A stretch of DNA of 40,632 nucleotides from an uncultured Prochlorococcus sp. (GTDB lineage: Bacteria > Cyanobacteriota > Cyanobacteriia > PCC-6307 > Cyanobiaceae): NCBI GenBank assembly GCA_902606505.1, contig CACLGU010000011.1, positions 1-40,632 of the forward strand. The letters are read 5' to 3'. The notes under the pieces are model-generated. The model was not told where the DNA came from and did not search any database. It saw only the letters and a list, made by a program, of their open reading frames with translations. Below, in pieces: positions 1 to 7,801 of the stretch (its first letter is position 1; each line of letters opens with the position of its first letter). The position numbers and the translations under genes are program-made.

Positions 1-1076
1 AAATCATTTGTAAAACAATTATCTCTAATTGCAGTAGAAATTGCATTAGTAAATCTTATTAAGTGAGAAATATTATGCAAACTTATGAGTGTTAGACCTA
101 ATATTTCGTCATTTCTAATTAGATGATGCAAATATGCTCGAGAATAGGATTTACATGTTTCACATTCACAAGTTTTGTCAATCGGAGAAAAGTCATTTTT
201 AAATCGAGCATTTCGCAAATTCAATCTTTCATCATTAAAAAATGCAGTCCCATGTCTTCCTAATCTTGTAGGCAAAACACAGTCAAATATATCGAATCCA
301 TTAGCAACAGCTAAAGAAATTTCTTTTAAAGAGCCAATTCCCATTAAATATCTTGGTTTATTTTTTGGTAAGAATTTCGGGACGTAATTAATAACACTAT
401 GTATTTCTTCTACTGCCTCGCCAACACTTACACCTCCGACTGCTATTCCAGGCAGATCAAATGAACTTGTATATTTTGCGCTATATTCTCTCAATCTCGG
501 ATACTTTCCACCTTGAACTATGCCAAATAATGCTTGATTGGATTTCTGATGAGTCTCAACACATTTTTGCAACCATGAATGAGTTCTTTGTAGGGATTCC
601 TCAATATCATTTTCATTAGCTGTATGCGGAGGACAATGATCAAAAGCCATCGCAACATCCGATCCAAGATCCATTTGAATCTGTATTACTTTTTCAGGTG
701 ATAAAAATACATGACTGCCATCCCTTGGATTTTTAAATTCCACTCCTTTATCAGAAATATTATTTAATTTGGCCAAACTAAAAACTTGATATCCTCCAGA
801 ATCAGTAAGAATAGGCTTAGGCCAATTCATGAACTTATGTATTCCGCCAGATTCTTTAACTAGTTTTTCTCCAGGTTGTAAATGAAGATGAAAGGTATTT
901 GAGAGAATCATTTCTGATCCTGTAGAGGTTAACTGCTTAGATGAAATTCCTTTAACCGTAGCCAATGTACCCACAGGCATAAATTTTGGTGTGTTTACCT
1001 GACCATTTGGTGTGTGAAATATACCAGTTCTTGCCGCTGTGTTACTGCAATTCGATGTAATTTTAAATTCAAACAC
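1..1076 (-). CDS. tgt: queuine tRNA-ribosyltransferase (TGT), 3' end cut by window
   Basis: Exchanges guanine for a queuosine precursor at the wobble position of GUN-anticodon tRNAs. I translated this from the minus strand; about 358 codons are visible and the stop lies outside the window. Seen: the early substrate-site motif [12 protein letters not shown], the pterin/guanine-recognition region LFGIVQGG followed by AVGGVSVGE, the segment [17 protein letters not shown] carrying the nucleophilic Asp, and the zinc-ligand cluster [17 protein letters not shown] near the cut end. The start is GTG at 1076, matching the family N-terminus ([17 protein letters not shown]). Family length is about 370 residues, so only a short tail is missing. 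It is divergent from cobS across about 100 bp. Confidence 0.93.
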   Translation of the reverse strand, partial: MFEFKITSNCSNTAARTGIFHTPNGQVNTPKFMPVGTLATVKGISSKQLTSTGSEMILSNTFHLHLQPGEKLVKESGGIHKFMNWPKPILTDSGGYQVFSLAKLNNISDKGVEFKNPRDGSHVFLSPEKVIQIQMDLGSDVAMAFDHCPPHTANENDIEESLQRTHSWLQKCVETHQKSNQALFGIVQGGKYPRLREYSAKYTSSFDLPGIAVGGVSVGEAVEEIHSVINYVPKFLPKNKPRYLMGIGSLKEISLAVANGFDIFDCVLPTRLGRHGTAFFNDERLNLRNARFKNDFSPIDKTCECETCKSYSRAYLHHLIRNDEILGLTLISLHNISHLIRFTNAISTAIRDNCFTND

Positions 1077-1174
1077 GATAATTTATAAAATTTTTTGATC
1101 CTTTTTTATTAATCTACCCTATTATTTATTATTGAATCTATTTTTATCTCATCAAAAAATATTTAATAAAAAAT

Positions 1175-1915
1175 TTGGCAGGATCTTGGATTTTCTATAC
1201 GACATTTCCAAAGATACCTTTAATTAAACCCGAATTTAAAAATATTGCACAATTTGCCCCGCCTTTAGGATTTTTGATTGGAATAATACAGAGTTATATC
1301 TTTCTTTTTTTTATATCAAACTCTTGGTCAATTTCTGCATCTGCATTAATTTGTTTAGCTTCAGGATATTTCATCACTGGTGGTCTACACATTGATGGTT
1401 TAATGGATACTTTCGATGGTATTTTTGCAGGTAAAAAGAAACTTTTAAAAGCTATGAAAGACAGTAAAGTTGGCTCTTTTGGCGTTCAAGCTTTAGTTTT
1501 TATAACTTTAATTCAAATTGCTTGCATACTGAAAATTCAAAACCTAATAATTTCTGTCTTACCTATATGCTTATTTTGGGGAAGATTTTCAAATTTATTT
1601 TTTATAGAAAAGTTTAAATATATAAGTTATAAGAAAAAATCTATTAGTCATAAAAAGTTTTGGAATGGATTTAAAAAAGAATCTTTGATCTCCATTTTTT
1701 TTCTTTTAATTTTCATTCCATACCAATTAGCTTCAATTACATCCCAAGCAATATTAATTAAATTTTTAATTCTTATTTTGATTGGTATTTTTCTAAGCTA
1801 TTCTATCCCCAAAATACTGGGTAATAAAATTGGAGGCTTCAATGGAGATGCCTGCGGTGCAAGTATTGTGCTAGTTGAAACTGCAATGTTGTTTATGCAT
1901 GCAATTCTTTTATAG
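1175..1915 (+). CDS. cobS: adenosylcobinamide-GDP ribazoletransferase (cobalamin synthase)
   Basis: Joins adenosylcobinamide-GDP to the lower-ligand nucleoside in the last steps of (pseudo)cobalamin synthesis; an inner-membrane enzyme. The protein is 246 residues with several hydrophobic segments. Diagnostic motifs are GGLHIDGLMDTFDG (about residues 69-82) and the C-terminal GGFNGDACGASIVLVE. The TTG at 1175 is the only canonical start in front of the conserved body. Family-like sequence (KNLAGSW) appears to begin just upstream of it, in frame, and no ATG, GTG or TTG lies between the TGA at 1133-1135 and 1175. The true N-terminus may therefore be slightly longer. The 3' end overlaps the convergent histidine kinase gene by 23 bp. 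Confidence 0.9.
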   Translation: MAGSWIFYTTFPKIPLIKPEFKNIAQFAPPLGFLIGIIQSYIFLFFISNSWSISASALICLASGYFITGGLHIDGLMDTFDGIFAGKKKLLKAMKDSKVGSFGVQALVFITLIQIACILKIQNLIISVLPICLFWGRFSNLFFIEKFKYISYKKKSISHKKFWNGFKKESLISIFFLLIFIPYQLASITSQAILIKFLILILIGIFLSYSIPKILGNKIGGFNGDACGASIVLVETAMLFMHAILL

Positions 1916-3029
1916 GTAGTTCTAAATAGAAAATATTTTTCTTCTTAAGACTTTTTAATTTCTCAGTATTTTTAATCGAGCCATTTTCCAGCAATCTCAA
2001 TTCTCCTCCAATTTGTTTTGCTAATTTCCTCGCCAAAAAAAGTCCCACACCAGTGCCGTCCTTCTTTTTAGCGGCAGATCCTCTAAATCCTTTTTCAAAA
2101 ATTTTCTCGTTTTCATTCTTGGTTATTTTTTTACCATCATCAAATATACAAAGTCCATTACTCGTGATTGTGATTCCAATTTCAGCATCTTGTTGGGCAT
2201 ATTTAAACGCATTCTCTAATAGATTTGCCACAATTTCAGCAATTACAGCATATTTTGCCTTTAGTGGCGAAATAGTCCAATCTGGCCAAAGAGAAGGTTC
2301 AGTCCAATCTCTATTCTCTAAGTCCGCATTTGCTTTACCCCTTTCTAATATTGGCCTCAATAAACTCTGAACAGTTATTACCTTTTTATTATCTAAATTT
2401 GGTGGTAACAATAATCTTTCCTCTCCAATCTCCAGAGGAAGTTGAATAGGTGCATTTAATTGCGCAAAAGAATCCATATATTGATTAATTTGTTTTTGCT
2501 CTATTATCATGCGTTCGACTATTTCAATAGAATCATCATCTGAACCTAGTCTTTTTATTAGTAATTTTGCATATGTCCTAATAGCGGCTAATGGATTCCT
2601 TAATTGATGGATTATGACATTGACCTGATTTTTTAAATAATTGATTTCTTCATTTTTATTTTGACGTTCTAATTCGATAGAGACGCATTTAGCTAAAGAT
2701 ATTGAAAGCGCTTTTAATCTAGAATCAAGAGATACTGGCCAATTCCCCCCTTTCAAATCAGTTTCTACCCTAAGGACACCAAGTAGAATATCGTTTTCTT
2801 GAAGCGGGTACCATCTTCTCTTAGGCGATGAAACTTTTAGTGAAGGATCATCTTCTATTGATGTAAGTAGCCTATCAATTTGTGGCCATTGACCAATCAT
2901 TTCAAAAGATGCTTTAGTTCCTTGCTTAGCTGAAGCAAGATAAATAACTAAATTAGTCACGCCCATTGAGCAACCAAAACTCTCTAGCTGTTTTATGATT
3001 AGTTCTTCAAATTTTTTTGAAAGATTCAT
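1893..3029 (-). CDS. GAF-type sensor histidine kinase, Hik2/CSK-like
   Basis: Two-component sensor kinase of 378 residues, apparently soluble because no membrane segment is visible. Order: an N-terminal GAF-like domain (about residues 10-120), a DHp domain with the H-box IIHQLRNPLAAIRTYAKLL (phospho-acceptor His141), and a CATPase domain with N-box ENAFKYA (272-278) and G-box DGTGVGLFLA (324-333). The usual DxGxG box is reduced to DDGKKI. A Cys at residue 20 sits where, as I recall, the Hik2/chloroplast sensor kinase family has its iron-sulfur cysteine. That placement is inference; a generic orphan kinase is the alternative. No response regulator is adjacent, so the partner is encoded elsewhere. 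Confidence 0.8.
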   Translation of the reverse strand: MNLSKKFEELIIKQLESFGCSMGVTNLVIYLASAKQGTKASFEMIGQWPQIDRLLTSIEDDPSLKVSSPKRRWYPLQENDILLGVLRVETDLKGGNWPVSLDSRLKALSISLAKCVSIELERQNKNEEINYLKNQVNVIIHQLRNPLAAIRTYAKLLIKRLGSDDDSIEIVERMIIEQKQINQYMDSFAQLNAPIQLPLEIGEERLLLPPNLDNKKVITVQSLLRPILERGKANADLENRDWTEPSLWPDWTISPLKAKYAVIAEIVANLLENAFKYAQQDAEIGITITSNGLCIFDDGKKITKNENEKIFEKGFRGSAAKKKDGTGVGLFLARKLAKQIGGELRLLENGSIKNTEKLKSLKKKNIFYLELPIKELHA

Positions 3030-3078
3030 AATTAATGAAGTTTGGGAAATTTTTTTTAAAAAAAACTTGAAAAAGGGC

Positions 3079-3106
3079 TTGTAAAATATGAAAAAAGTAT
3101 TAAGAT
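3079..3106 (+). promoter_or_regulatory. putative promoter for the structured leader / DUF3155 gene
   Basis: A -35-like TTGTAA (3079-3084) is followed after 16 nt by a -10-like TAAGAT (3101-3106). This places transcription start at about 3112-3114, which is exactly where the outer stem of the predicted RNA (AGAGG, 3113) begins. Found by inspection only. Confidence 0.45.
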
Positions 3107-3112
3107 ATATAA

Positions 3113-3190
3113 AGAGGTCTGACTTTAGCCAGCCTTAAATATGAATATTTAATCATATTTTAAGCTACATCAGGGGTTGATGGGTCCTCT
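3113..3190 (+). ncRNA. putative structured RNA or leader element upstream of the DUF3155 gene
   Basis: Read as RNA, this stretch closes on itself. AGAGG (3113-3117) pairs with CCTCT (3186-3190). Inside, TAGC plus TTAAATATGA pairs with TCATATTTTAA plus GCTA around an A/T-rich loop and a 5-nt bulge. A second small hairpin has CATCA and TGATG arms around GGGGT. Together this is a three-way junction starting at the predicted transcription start. No T-tract follows, so it could be the 5' part of the mRNA leader rather than a free sRNA. Its length (about 80 nt) is in the range of known small RNAs of marine picocyanobacteria, but I cannot match it to a named family. Confidence 0.45.
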
Positions 3191-3225
3191 ATGTAATTTG
3201 AAGTGAATTTAAAATCACATATATA

Positions 3226-3254
3226 AGATTAGTAAAAATAAATAAGACTAATCT
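3226..3254 (+). promoter_or_regulatory. hairpin in the leader just upstream of the DUF3155 ribosome-binding site
   Basis: A perfect 8-bp inverted repeat, AGATTAGT (3226-3233) and ACTAATCT (3247-3254), has a 13-nt A-rich loop. It ends 13 nt before a clear AGGAG ribosome-binding site (3268-3272). It has no following T-run, so it looks more like a leader or mRNA-stability hairpin than a terminator. Confidence 0.4.
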
Positions 3255-3281
3255 CATTAATAATTTCAGGAGTACCAATCA

Positions 3282-3650
3282 ATGTCAAAAAAAAGAAAAA
3301 GAATCAGCAGAAGAAGATTGGCTGGCCAAAGAGTAATGGCACATGTACCTATTTATCATATCGAAACTGGCAAACATAAACCAGTTACAGCAGCAAGAAG
3401 ATTCATAGCTGAAAATGGTCTCTCTGCTCCTTCAGTTTTCAATGTCAGAAGAAATGAACACACCACTGATAGATTTTTTTGGGGTGAAAAAGGGTTATTT
3501 AGCGCCCAATATGCTGAAGAAAATCACTTTCTATTTCCATCATTAAAAGTTGTAGTTGAAGGAATTGGTGAAGAAAAAATATTTGAAGGTCTTGAACTTA
3601 CTGCCGATGATTGGGAAGAGATTGAAGAATATGAATATGCTTTTGTTTAA
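3282..3650 (+). CDS. DUF3155 family conserved cyanobacterial protein
   Basis: Small protein of 122 residues recognised as DUF3155; function unknown. The first 15 residues are strongly basic (MSKKRKRISRRRLAG), which suggests RNA or DNA contact. They are followed by the conserved core HKPVTAARRFIAENG (about 32-46), RRNEHTTDRFFWGEKGLF (about 56-73) and an acidic C-terminus (DDWEEIEEYEY). Length is typical. The ATG is preceded by AGGAG at good spacing. An unusually long (about 170 nt) and structured leader precedes it, suggesting post-transcriptional control. The stop overlaps the end of the convergent esterase gene by 4 bp. Confidence 0.8.
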   Translation: MSKKRKRISRRRLAGQRVMAHVPIYHIETGKHKPVTAARRFIAENGLSAPSVFNVRRNEHTTDRFFWGEKGLFSAQYAEENHFLFPSLKVVVEGIGEEKIFEGLELTADDWEEIEEYEYAFV

Positions 3651-4264
3651 AAAATATTACTTATATTTGAACTTATAAAATTAATTAAATTTGAATCAAT
3701 TTGATGAAATCCATCGAATTCTAAAAATTCACAAAATTTAGAAGACTTACTCTTTACCTTTTCATAAATAGTCCTAGAAGCATCTATAGGAACCACGTCA
3801 TCGAATAAACCATGACTAATAATCAATGGCGAGAATTTTTCTATAGGGTCCCAGTTGGGATGAGGATAACCACTACAAGCAACAATTAATCCAAAATTTA
3901 ACTTAAATCCCGCATCAATTGCCATTGCCGCGCCCTGAGAAAACCCCAACAAAATTGTTTTTCTTAGTGGAATCTGATCAGTATCAAATTTTTTTAATGT
4001 AACTAAAAGTTTATTTACTTCCAGCTCAGCTCCATACCAGTCATGTGGATATAATCCATACCACTGTCTTCCCTGACCACTTGGATGTAATCCAGGAGCC
4101 CTCAAAGAAATTACCTCAAAATCAAGATTTATTTTTTCATTCATCTCCTTTCCAAATGTTAAAAGGTCATCTGAATCAGCTCCCCAACCATGCATCAAAA
4201 TAATTCTATGAGTTGCAGTTTGAGAGCTAATCGAGACAAATTCATGATTGATAGCATATTTCAT
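3647..4264 (-). CDS. phospholipase/carboxylesterase-family alpha/beta hydrolase
   Basis: Cytosolic serine esterase of 205 residues, similar to the phospholipase/carboxylesterase family (PF02230 type). The strand-1 motif LMHGWGAD (23-30) leads to the nucleophile elbow GFSQGAA with Ser109. A plausible acid is Asp155 or Asp156 in HGLFDDVVP, and the catalytic His is His187 in FDGFHQID, so the full triad is present. There is no signal peptide. The substrate cannot be told from sequence. It diverges from purH with only 33 bp between the two starts, so the promoters must overlap. Confidence 0.82.
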   Translation of the reverse strand: MKYAINHEFVSISSQTATHRIILMHGWGADSDDLLTFGKEMNEKINLDFEVISLRAPGLHPSGQGRQWYGLYPHDWYGAELEVNKLLVTLKKFDTDQIPLRKTILLGFSQGAAMAIDAGFKLNFGLIVACSGYPHPNWDPIEKFSPLIISHGLFDDVVPIDASRTIYEKVKSKSSKFCEFLEFDGFHQIDSNLINFISSNISNIF

Positions 4265-4297
4265 GTTTATATTCTTAAGTAAGTAAACTTTCCCATA

Positions 4298-5851
4298 ATG
4301 TCTCCATTAGCTTTAGTAAGTGTCTCTGATAAAAAAAATATAATCCCATTTTGTAAGGAATTGGTAGAGCAATTTAATTATAAAATTTTATCAAGTGGAG
4401 GTACTGCCAAACATCTAATAGAGGCAAATATTCCAGTTATAAAAGTTGCAGATTTTACTAATTCTCCAGAAATTCTTGAAGGAAGAGTTAAAACTTTACA
4501 TCCAAAAATACACGGGGGAATATTAGCTAAAAGATCTGACGAGAAACATAAAAAAGATATAGAAGCTAACAATCTCGAGTTAATTGACTTAGTAGTTGTC
4601 AATTTATATCCTTTTAAAAAAACTGTTGATCAGGGAGCGAAATGGGAAGATGCTATTGAAAATATCGATATCGGAGGGCCATCAATGATTCGTTCTGCTG
4701 CTAAAAATCATAAAGATGTTTCCGTTTTAGTGGATCCTAGTCAGTATCAAAATTTTCTTGAAGAAAGTAAAAAAGGTGAATTAAAGGACTCATATAAAGC
4801 AAAATTAGCCCTTGAAGCTTTTCAACATACAGCAGACTACGACACCGCAATATCTAATTGGATAAGAAAAGAAAGAGGTTTACAATCTTCCAAATATATT
4901 GAATCTTATCCACTAATCAAAACCTTAAGATATGGGGAGAATCCACATCAAAAAGCTTTCTGGTATGGTTTAAGTAACATTGGATGGAACTCAGCAGAAC
5001 AATTACAAGGAAAAGACTTAAGTTATAACAATCTATTAGATCTAGAGTCGGCACTTTCAACAGTTTTAGAATTTGGCTACACAGAAAAAGATGAACTTGC
5101 AAACGACATATTTGCCTGTGTCATTTTAAAACACAATAATCCTTGTGGTGCCTCAATAAGTAATTCAGCTTCTAAAGCATTTTTGAATGCTTTGGAATGC
5201 GACTCTGTTAGTGCATTTGGAGGAATAGTTGCTTTTAATTCAAATGTTAATAGTGAGACCGCAATTCACCTCAAAGATATTTTCTTAGAGTGTGTCGTCG
5301 CTCCATCTTTTGATGAGGAAGCTTTAGAAATTTTAAAAGTTAAAAAGAATTTAAGAGTTTTAAAGTTTTCAAAAGATCAACTTCCAAAAAAGAATCAAAA
5401 TTCTACTAAATCAATAATGGGAGGATTACTAGTTCAAGATACTGACGATAGTGAAGAAAAAACTGAAAATTGGATTTCTGTAACTAATAAAAATCCGAGT
5501 AATCAAATTAACTTAGATCTAAATTTTGCATGGAAAATTTGTAAACACGTGAAATCTAATGCCATTGTTATTGCAAAAGACCAAAAAACTATTGGAATTG
5601 GAGCTGGACAAATGAATAGAGTTGGAGCAGCAAAAATTGCATTAAAAGCAGCTGGAAGGTTATGTTCTGATGCTGTTATGGCCAGCGATGGGTTTTTCCC
5701 ATTTGCAGATACTGTAGAACTAGCAAATGAATATGGAATAAAAGCTATTATTCAACCTGGAGGAAGTCTAAGAGATCAAGAAAGTATTGATATGTGTAAT
5801 TTAAAAGGAATTTCTATGATATTTACGCAAAAAAGGCACTTTTTACATTAA
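4298..5851 (+). CDS. purH: bifunctional AICAR formyltransferase / IMP cyclohydrolase
   Basis: Catalyses the last two steps of de novo IMP synthesis in the cytosol. The 517-residue length is normal for PurH. The N-terminal MGS-like cyclohydrolase domain shows ILSSGGTAKHL and EGRVKTLHPKIHGGIL. The C-terminal transformylase domain shows RYGENPHQKA, the catalytic KHNNPCGAS, and the closing ASDGFFPFADTVELA with QPGGSLRDQESI. ATG start. The gene ends 1 bp before the convergent DoxX gene, with no obvious terminator between them. Confidence 0.97.
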   Translation: MSPLALVSVSDKKNIIPFCKELVEQFNYKILSSGGTAKHLIEANIPVIKVADFTNSPEILEGRVKTLHPKIHGGILAKRSDEKHKKDIEANNLELIDLVVVNLYPFKKTVDQGAKWEDAIENIDIGGPSMIRSAAKNHKDVSVLVDPSQYQNFLEESKKGELKDSYKAKLALEAFQHTADYDTAISNWIRKERGLQSSKYIESYPLIKTLRYGENPHQKAFWYGLSNIGWNSAEQLQGKDLSYNNLLDLESALSTVLEFGYTEKDELANDIFACVILKHNNPCGASISNSASKAFLNALECDSVSAFGGIVAFNSNVNSETAIHLKDIFLECVVAPSFDEEALEILKVKKNLRVLKFSKDQLPKKNQNSTKSIMGGLLVQDTDDSEEKTENWISVTNKNPSNQINLDLNFAWKICKHVKSNAIVIAKDQKTIGIGAGQMNRVGAAKIALKAAGRLCSDAVMASDGFFPFADTVELANEYGIKAIIQPGGSLRDQESIDMCNLKGISMIFTQKRHFLH

Positions 5852-5852
5852 A

Positions 5853-6413
5853 TTATGTTGATTTTGGATAATATGTAATCTTGTTAGTTTTTCTGAATAA
5901 AGATAGCCTGCCTGGACCTGCACATAGAAAGTAGAGAGAAATAGCTCCATATATAAAAGACAATTCGAAAGCATAATTATGACCTTCAACCACTGCCAGA
6001 GGAAAACCTTCTAGTCCAGTATCAAGTAGATGAAAATAAACTGCAAATGCCATGGTGGAAAATAGACCAAGAGAAGAAAGCCTCGCAAAAATCCCTAAAG
6101 CCAATCCAACTGGGCATACCAGCTGAGTAATTGCTGCTCCAAAAGTCCAAATAACAGGATCACCAGGCAAAAATGGGAAATACTTACCAACTACAAACTC
6201 GGCAAAACCCTGCGGATCCTGAAGTTTTTCTAGGCCATGATGAATCATCAAAGCGCAAAAACCTATTCTTAAAACAAAAATCGATAGTTCTCCAAGGATA
6301 TTTACTTCTGACCCTGAAGATGAATTGGCAACTACAACTTCAACTTTTTGGGGCGCTTTAGTTCTATTCATACTTGCAGTTTGAACCTGATTAGTTTGTG
6401 CTTTGTCTTCCAT
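5853..6413 (-). CDS. DoxX family membrane protein
   Basis: A 186-residue membrane protein of the DoxX/DoxD-like family. The first 35 or so residues are polar and Gln/Thr/Ser-rich and probably disordered. Four hydrophobic helices follow, with family features FCALMIHHGLEKLQDPQGFAEFV, a GAAITQLVCPVGLALGIFAR segment and a C-terminal YGAISLYFLCAGPGRLS. The second Met (MNRTKA, at about 6371) is a possible later start that would shorten the disordered tail. Family members are linked to redox or quinone processes, but nothing here fixes the substrate. Confidence 0.8.
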   Translation of the reverse strand: MEDKAQTNQVQTASMNRTKAPQKVEVVVANSSSGSEVNILGELSIFVLRIGFCALMIHHGLEKLQDPQGFAEFVVGKYFPFLPGDPVIWTFGAAITQLVCPVGLALGIFARLSSLGLFSTMAFAVYFHLLDTGLEGFPLAVVEGHNYAFELSFIYGAISLYFLCAGPGRLSLFRKTNKITYYPKST

Positions 6414-6516
6414 ACTTCATTAATTTTTCATTATTCTAGTTAATAAAGTAGATCTTTTGGAATTATCTGACTTATAAATTTAAAAAACTAAGCAAATTTA
6501 TAAATGAATAACTAAT

Positions 6517-7713
6517 TCAGGAAGCAATATCAATTAACTTTTCAATAACATCTGCGACTACCTTATCAGGAGTGGATGCACCTGAGGTAATTCCCACATT
6601 AATTTTTCCACTAGGTAGAAAATTATTTTTCAGTTCTAATTCTGATCCAAGTGGTTTATGAAATATTGAGTTTTCTTTAACTGATATCCTCTCTGGCGTA
6701 TCAATGTGAAAAGAAGAAATATTTTTATTAATTGCTATTTCTTGTAGATGAGTAGTATTAGAAGAATTGAAGCCTCCAATAACTACTAAAATATCAAGGT
6801 CTTCATCAACCAAAGAGAACATTGCATCTTGCCTTTCTTCAGTTGCATCACAAATAGTATTAAAAGCTAAAAAGTGACTATTTAAGTTTTCTGGTCCAAA
6901 TTTCTTTAACATCGTCCTTTCAAAAACCTTTCCAATTTCCTCAGTCTCGCTCTTAAGCATAGTTGTCTGATTTGCAACTCCCACTCTATCTAAATCTTTA
7001 TCAGGATCAAATCCATTAGAACAAGCTTTAGCAAATTTGTTCATAAACTCATTTCTATTACCTCTCCCCAGAATATATTCAGAAACGTAGTTCGCTTCTT
7101 CTAGATCAAGTACAACTAAATATTTACCTGCGAATGAACTTGTAGCTAGAGTCTCTTCATGTTTAAATTTTCCATGAATAATAGATGTGAAAACATGTTT
7201 TTTATGTTTCTCAACTGTATGCCAAACCTTTGAAACCCATGGACAAGTTGTATCAATGATATGACAACCTTTCTCATGCAAGAGTTTCATCTCTTGAACA
7301 GTAGCTCCGAAAGCAGGGAGTATAACAACATCCCCATTAGAAACTAAAGAAAAATCTTTGATTCCATTTTTAGCTGAGATGAATTTTACATTCATTTTTC
7401 TTAAATGATCATTCACCGAGGGATTATGAATTATTTCATTTGTTATCCAAATATTCTCATTTGGGTAATGTCTTCTAGTTTCATAAGCCATTGCAACAGC
7501 TCTTTCAACTCCCCAACAGAAACCGAAAGCTTTGGCCAACTTTATTTTTAGTCTGCCTTTGGTGTAAGTAAAATCATTATCCCTAATAGAACTTATCAAA
7601 TCACTTTGGTAAGCTTCTTCTAGCGCTTGAGCTCTTTTTGTTGGAGAATCGAAACCCCTTCTATTGTATCTATCAGAATGATGAAGAGATCTTCTAAAAG
7701 CTTGAGTGTCCAT
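6517..7713 (-). CDS. ispH: 4-hydroxy-3-methylbut-2-enyl diphosphate reductase
   Basis: Iron-sulfur enzyme of the last MEP-pathway step, making IPP and DMAPP for carotenoids, phytol and quinones. The 398-residue length matches the longer cyanobacterial/plant type of IspH. The three cluster-ligand cysteines are present: Cys66 in [13 protein letters not shown], Cys157 in [11 protein letters not shown] and Cys288 in [14 protein letters not shown]. Substrate-site sequences [11 protein letters not shown] and [13 protein letters not shown] are also seen. It has a basic N-terminal extension before the first ligand, usual in this group. The gene lies downstream of amt but is separated from it by a strong terminator. 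Confidence 0.96.
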   Translation of the reverse strand: MDTQAFRRSLHHSDRYNRRGFDSPTKRAQALEEAYQSDLISSIRDNDFTYTKGRLKIKLAKAFGFCWGVERAVAMAYETRRHYPNENIWITNEIIHNPSVNDHLRKMNVKFISAKNGIKDFSLVSNGDVVILPAFGATVQEMKLLHEKGCHIIDTTCPWVSKVWHTVEKHKKHVFTSIIHGKFKHEETLATSSFAGKYLVVLDLEEANYVSEYILGRGNRNEFMNKFAKACSNGFDPDKDLDRVGVANQTTMLKSETEEIGKVFERTMLKKFGPENLNSHFLAFNTICDATEERQDAMFSLVDEDLDILVVIGGFNSSNTTHLQEIAINKNISSFHIDTPERISVKENSIFHKPLGSELELKNNFLPSGKINVGITSGASTPDKVVADVIEKLIDIAS

Positions 7714-7748
7714 CTTTATATATTACAACGTTTTAAATAATTTTTCGT

Positions 7749-7782
7749 AAAAAAAAGAAACCTGACATAAGTCAGGTTTCTT
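7749..7782 (-). terminator. rho-independent terminator of amt
   Basis: A perfect 12-bp stem, AAGAAACCTGAC (7755-7766) and GTCAGGTTTCTT (7771-7782), has the 4-nt loop ATAA. On the minus strand it is followed by a run of T (7754 downward). It lies 19 bp after the amt stop, on the correct strand, and insulates ispH. Confidence 0.9.
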
Positions 7783-7801
7783 AAATCAATTTTCAGTTAG
7801 A

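Noticed and set aside
175-387. Open frame on the plus strand inside tgt
   Set aside because: Antisense shadow of the clearly conserved tgt gene; no recognisable protein.
2053-2370. 105-codon open frame antisense to the histidine kinase
   Set aside because: Lies wholly within the conserved kinase domain on the other strand; low-complexity hydrophobic translation with no family features.
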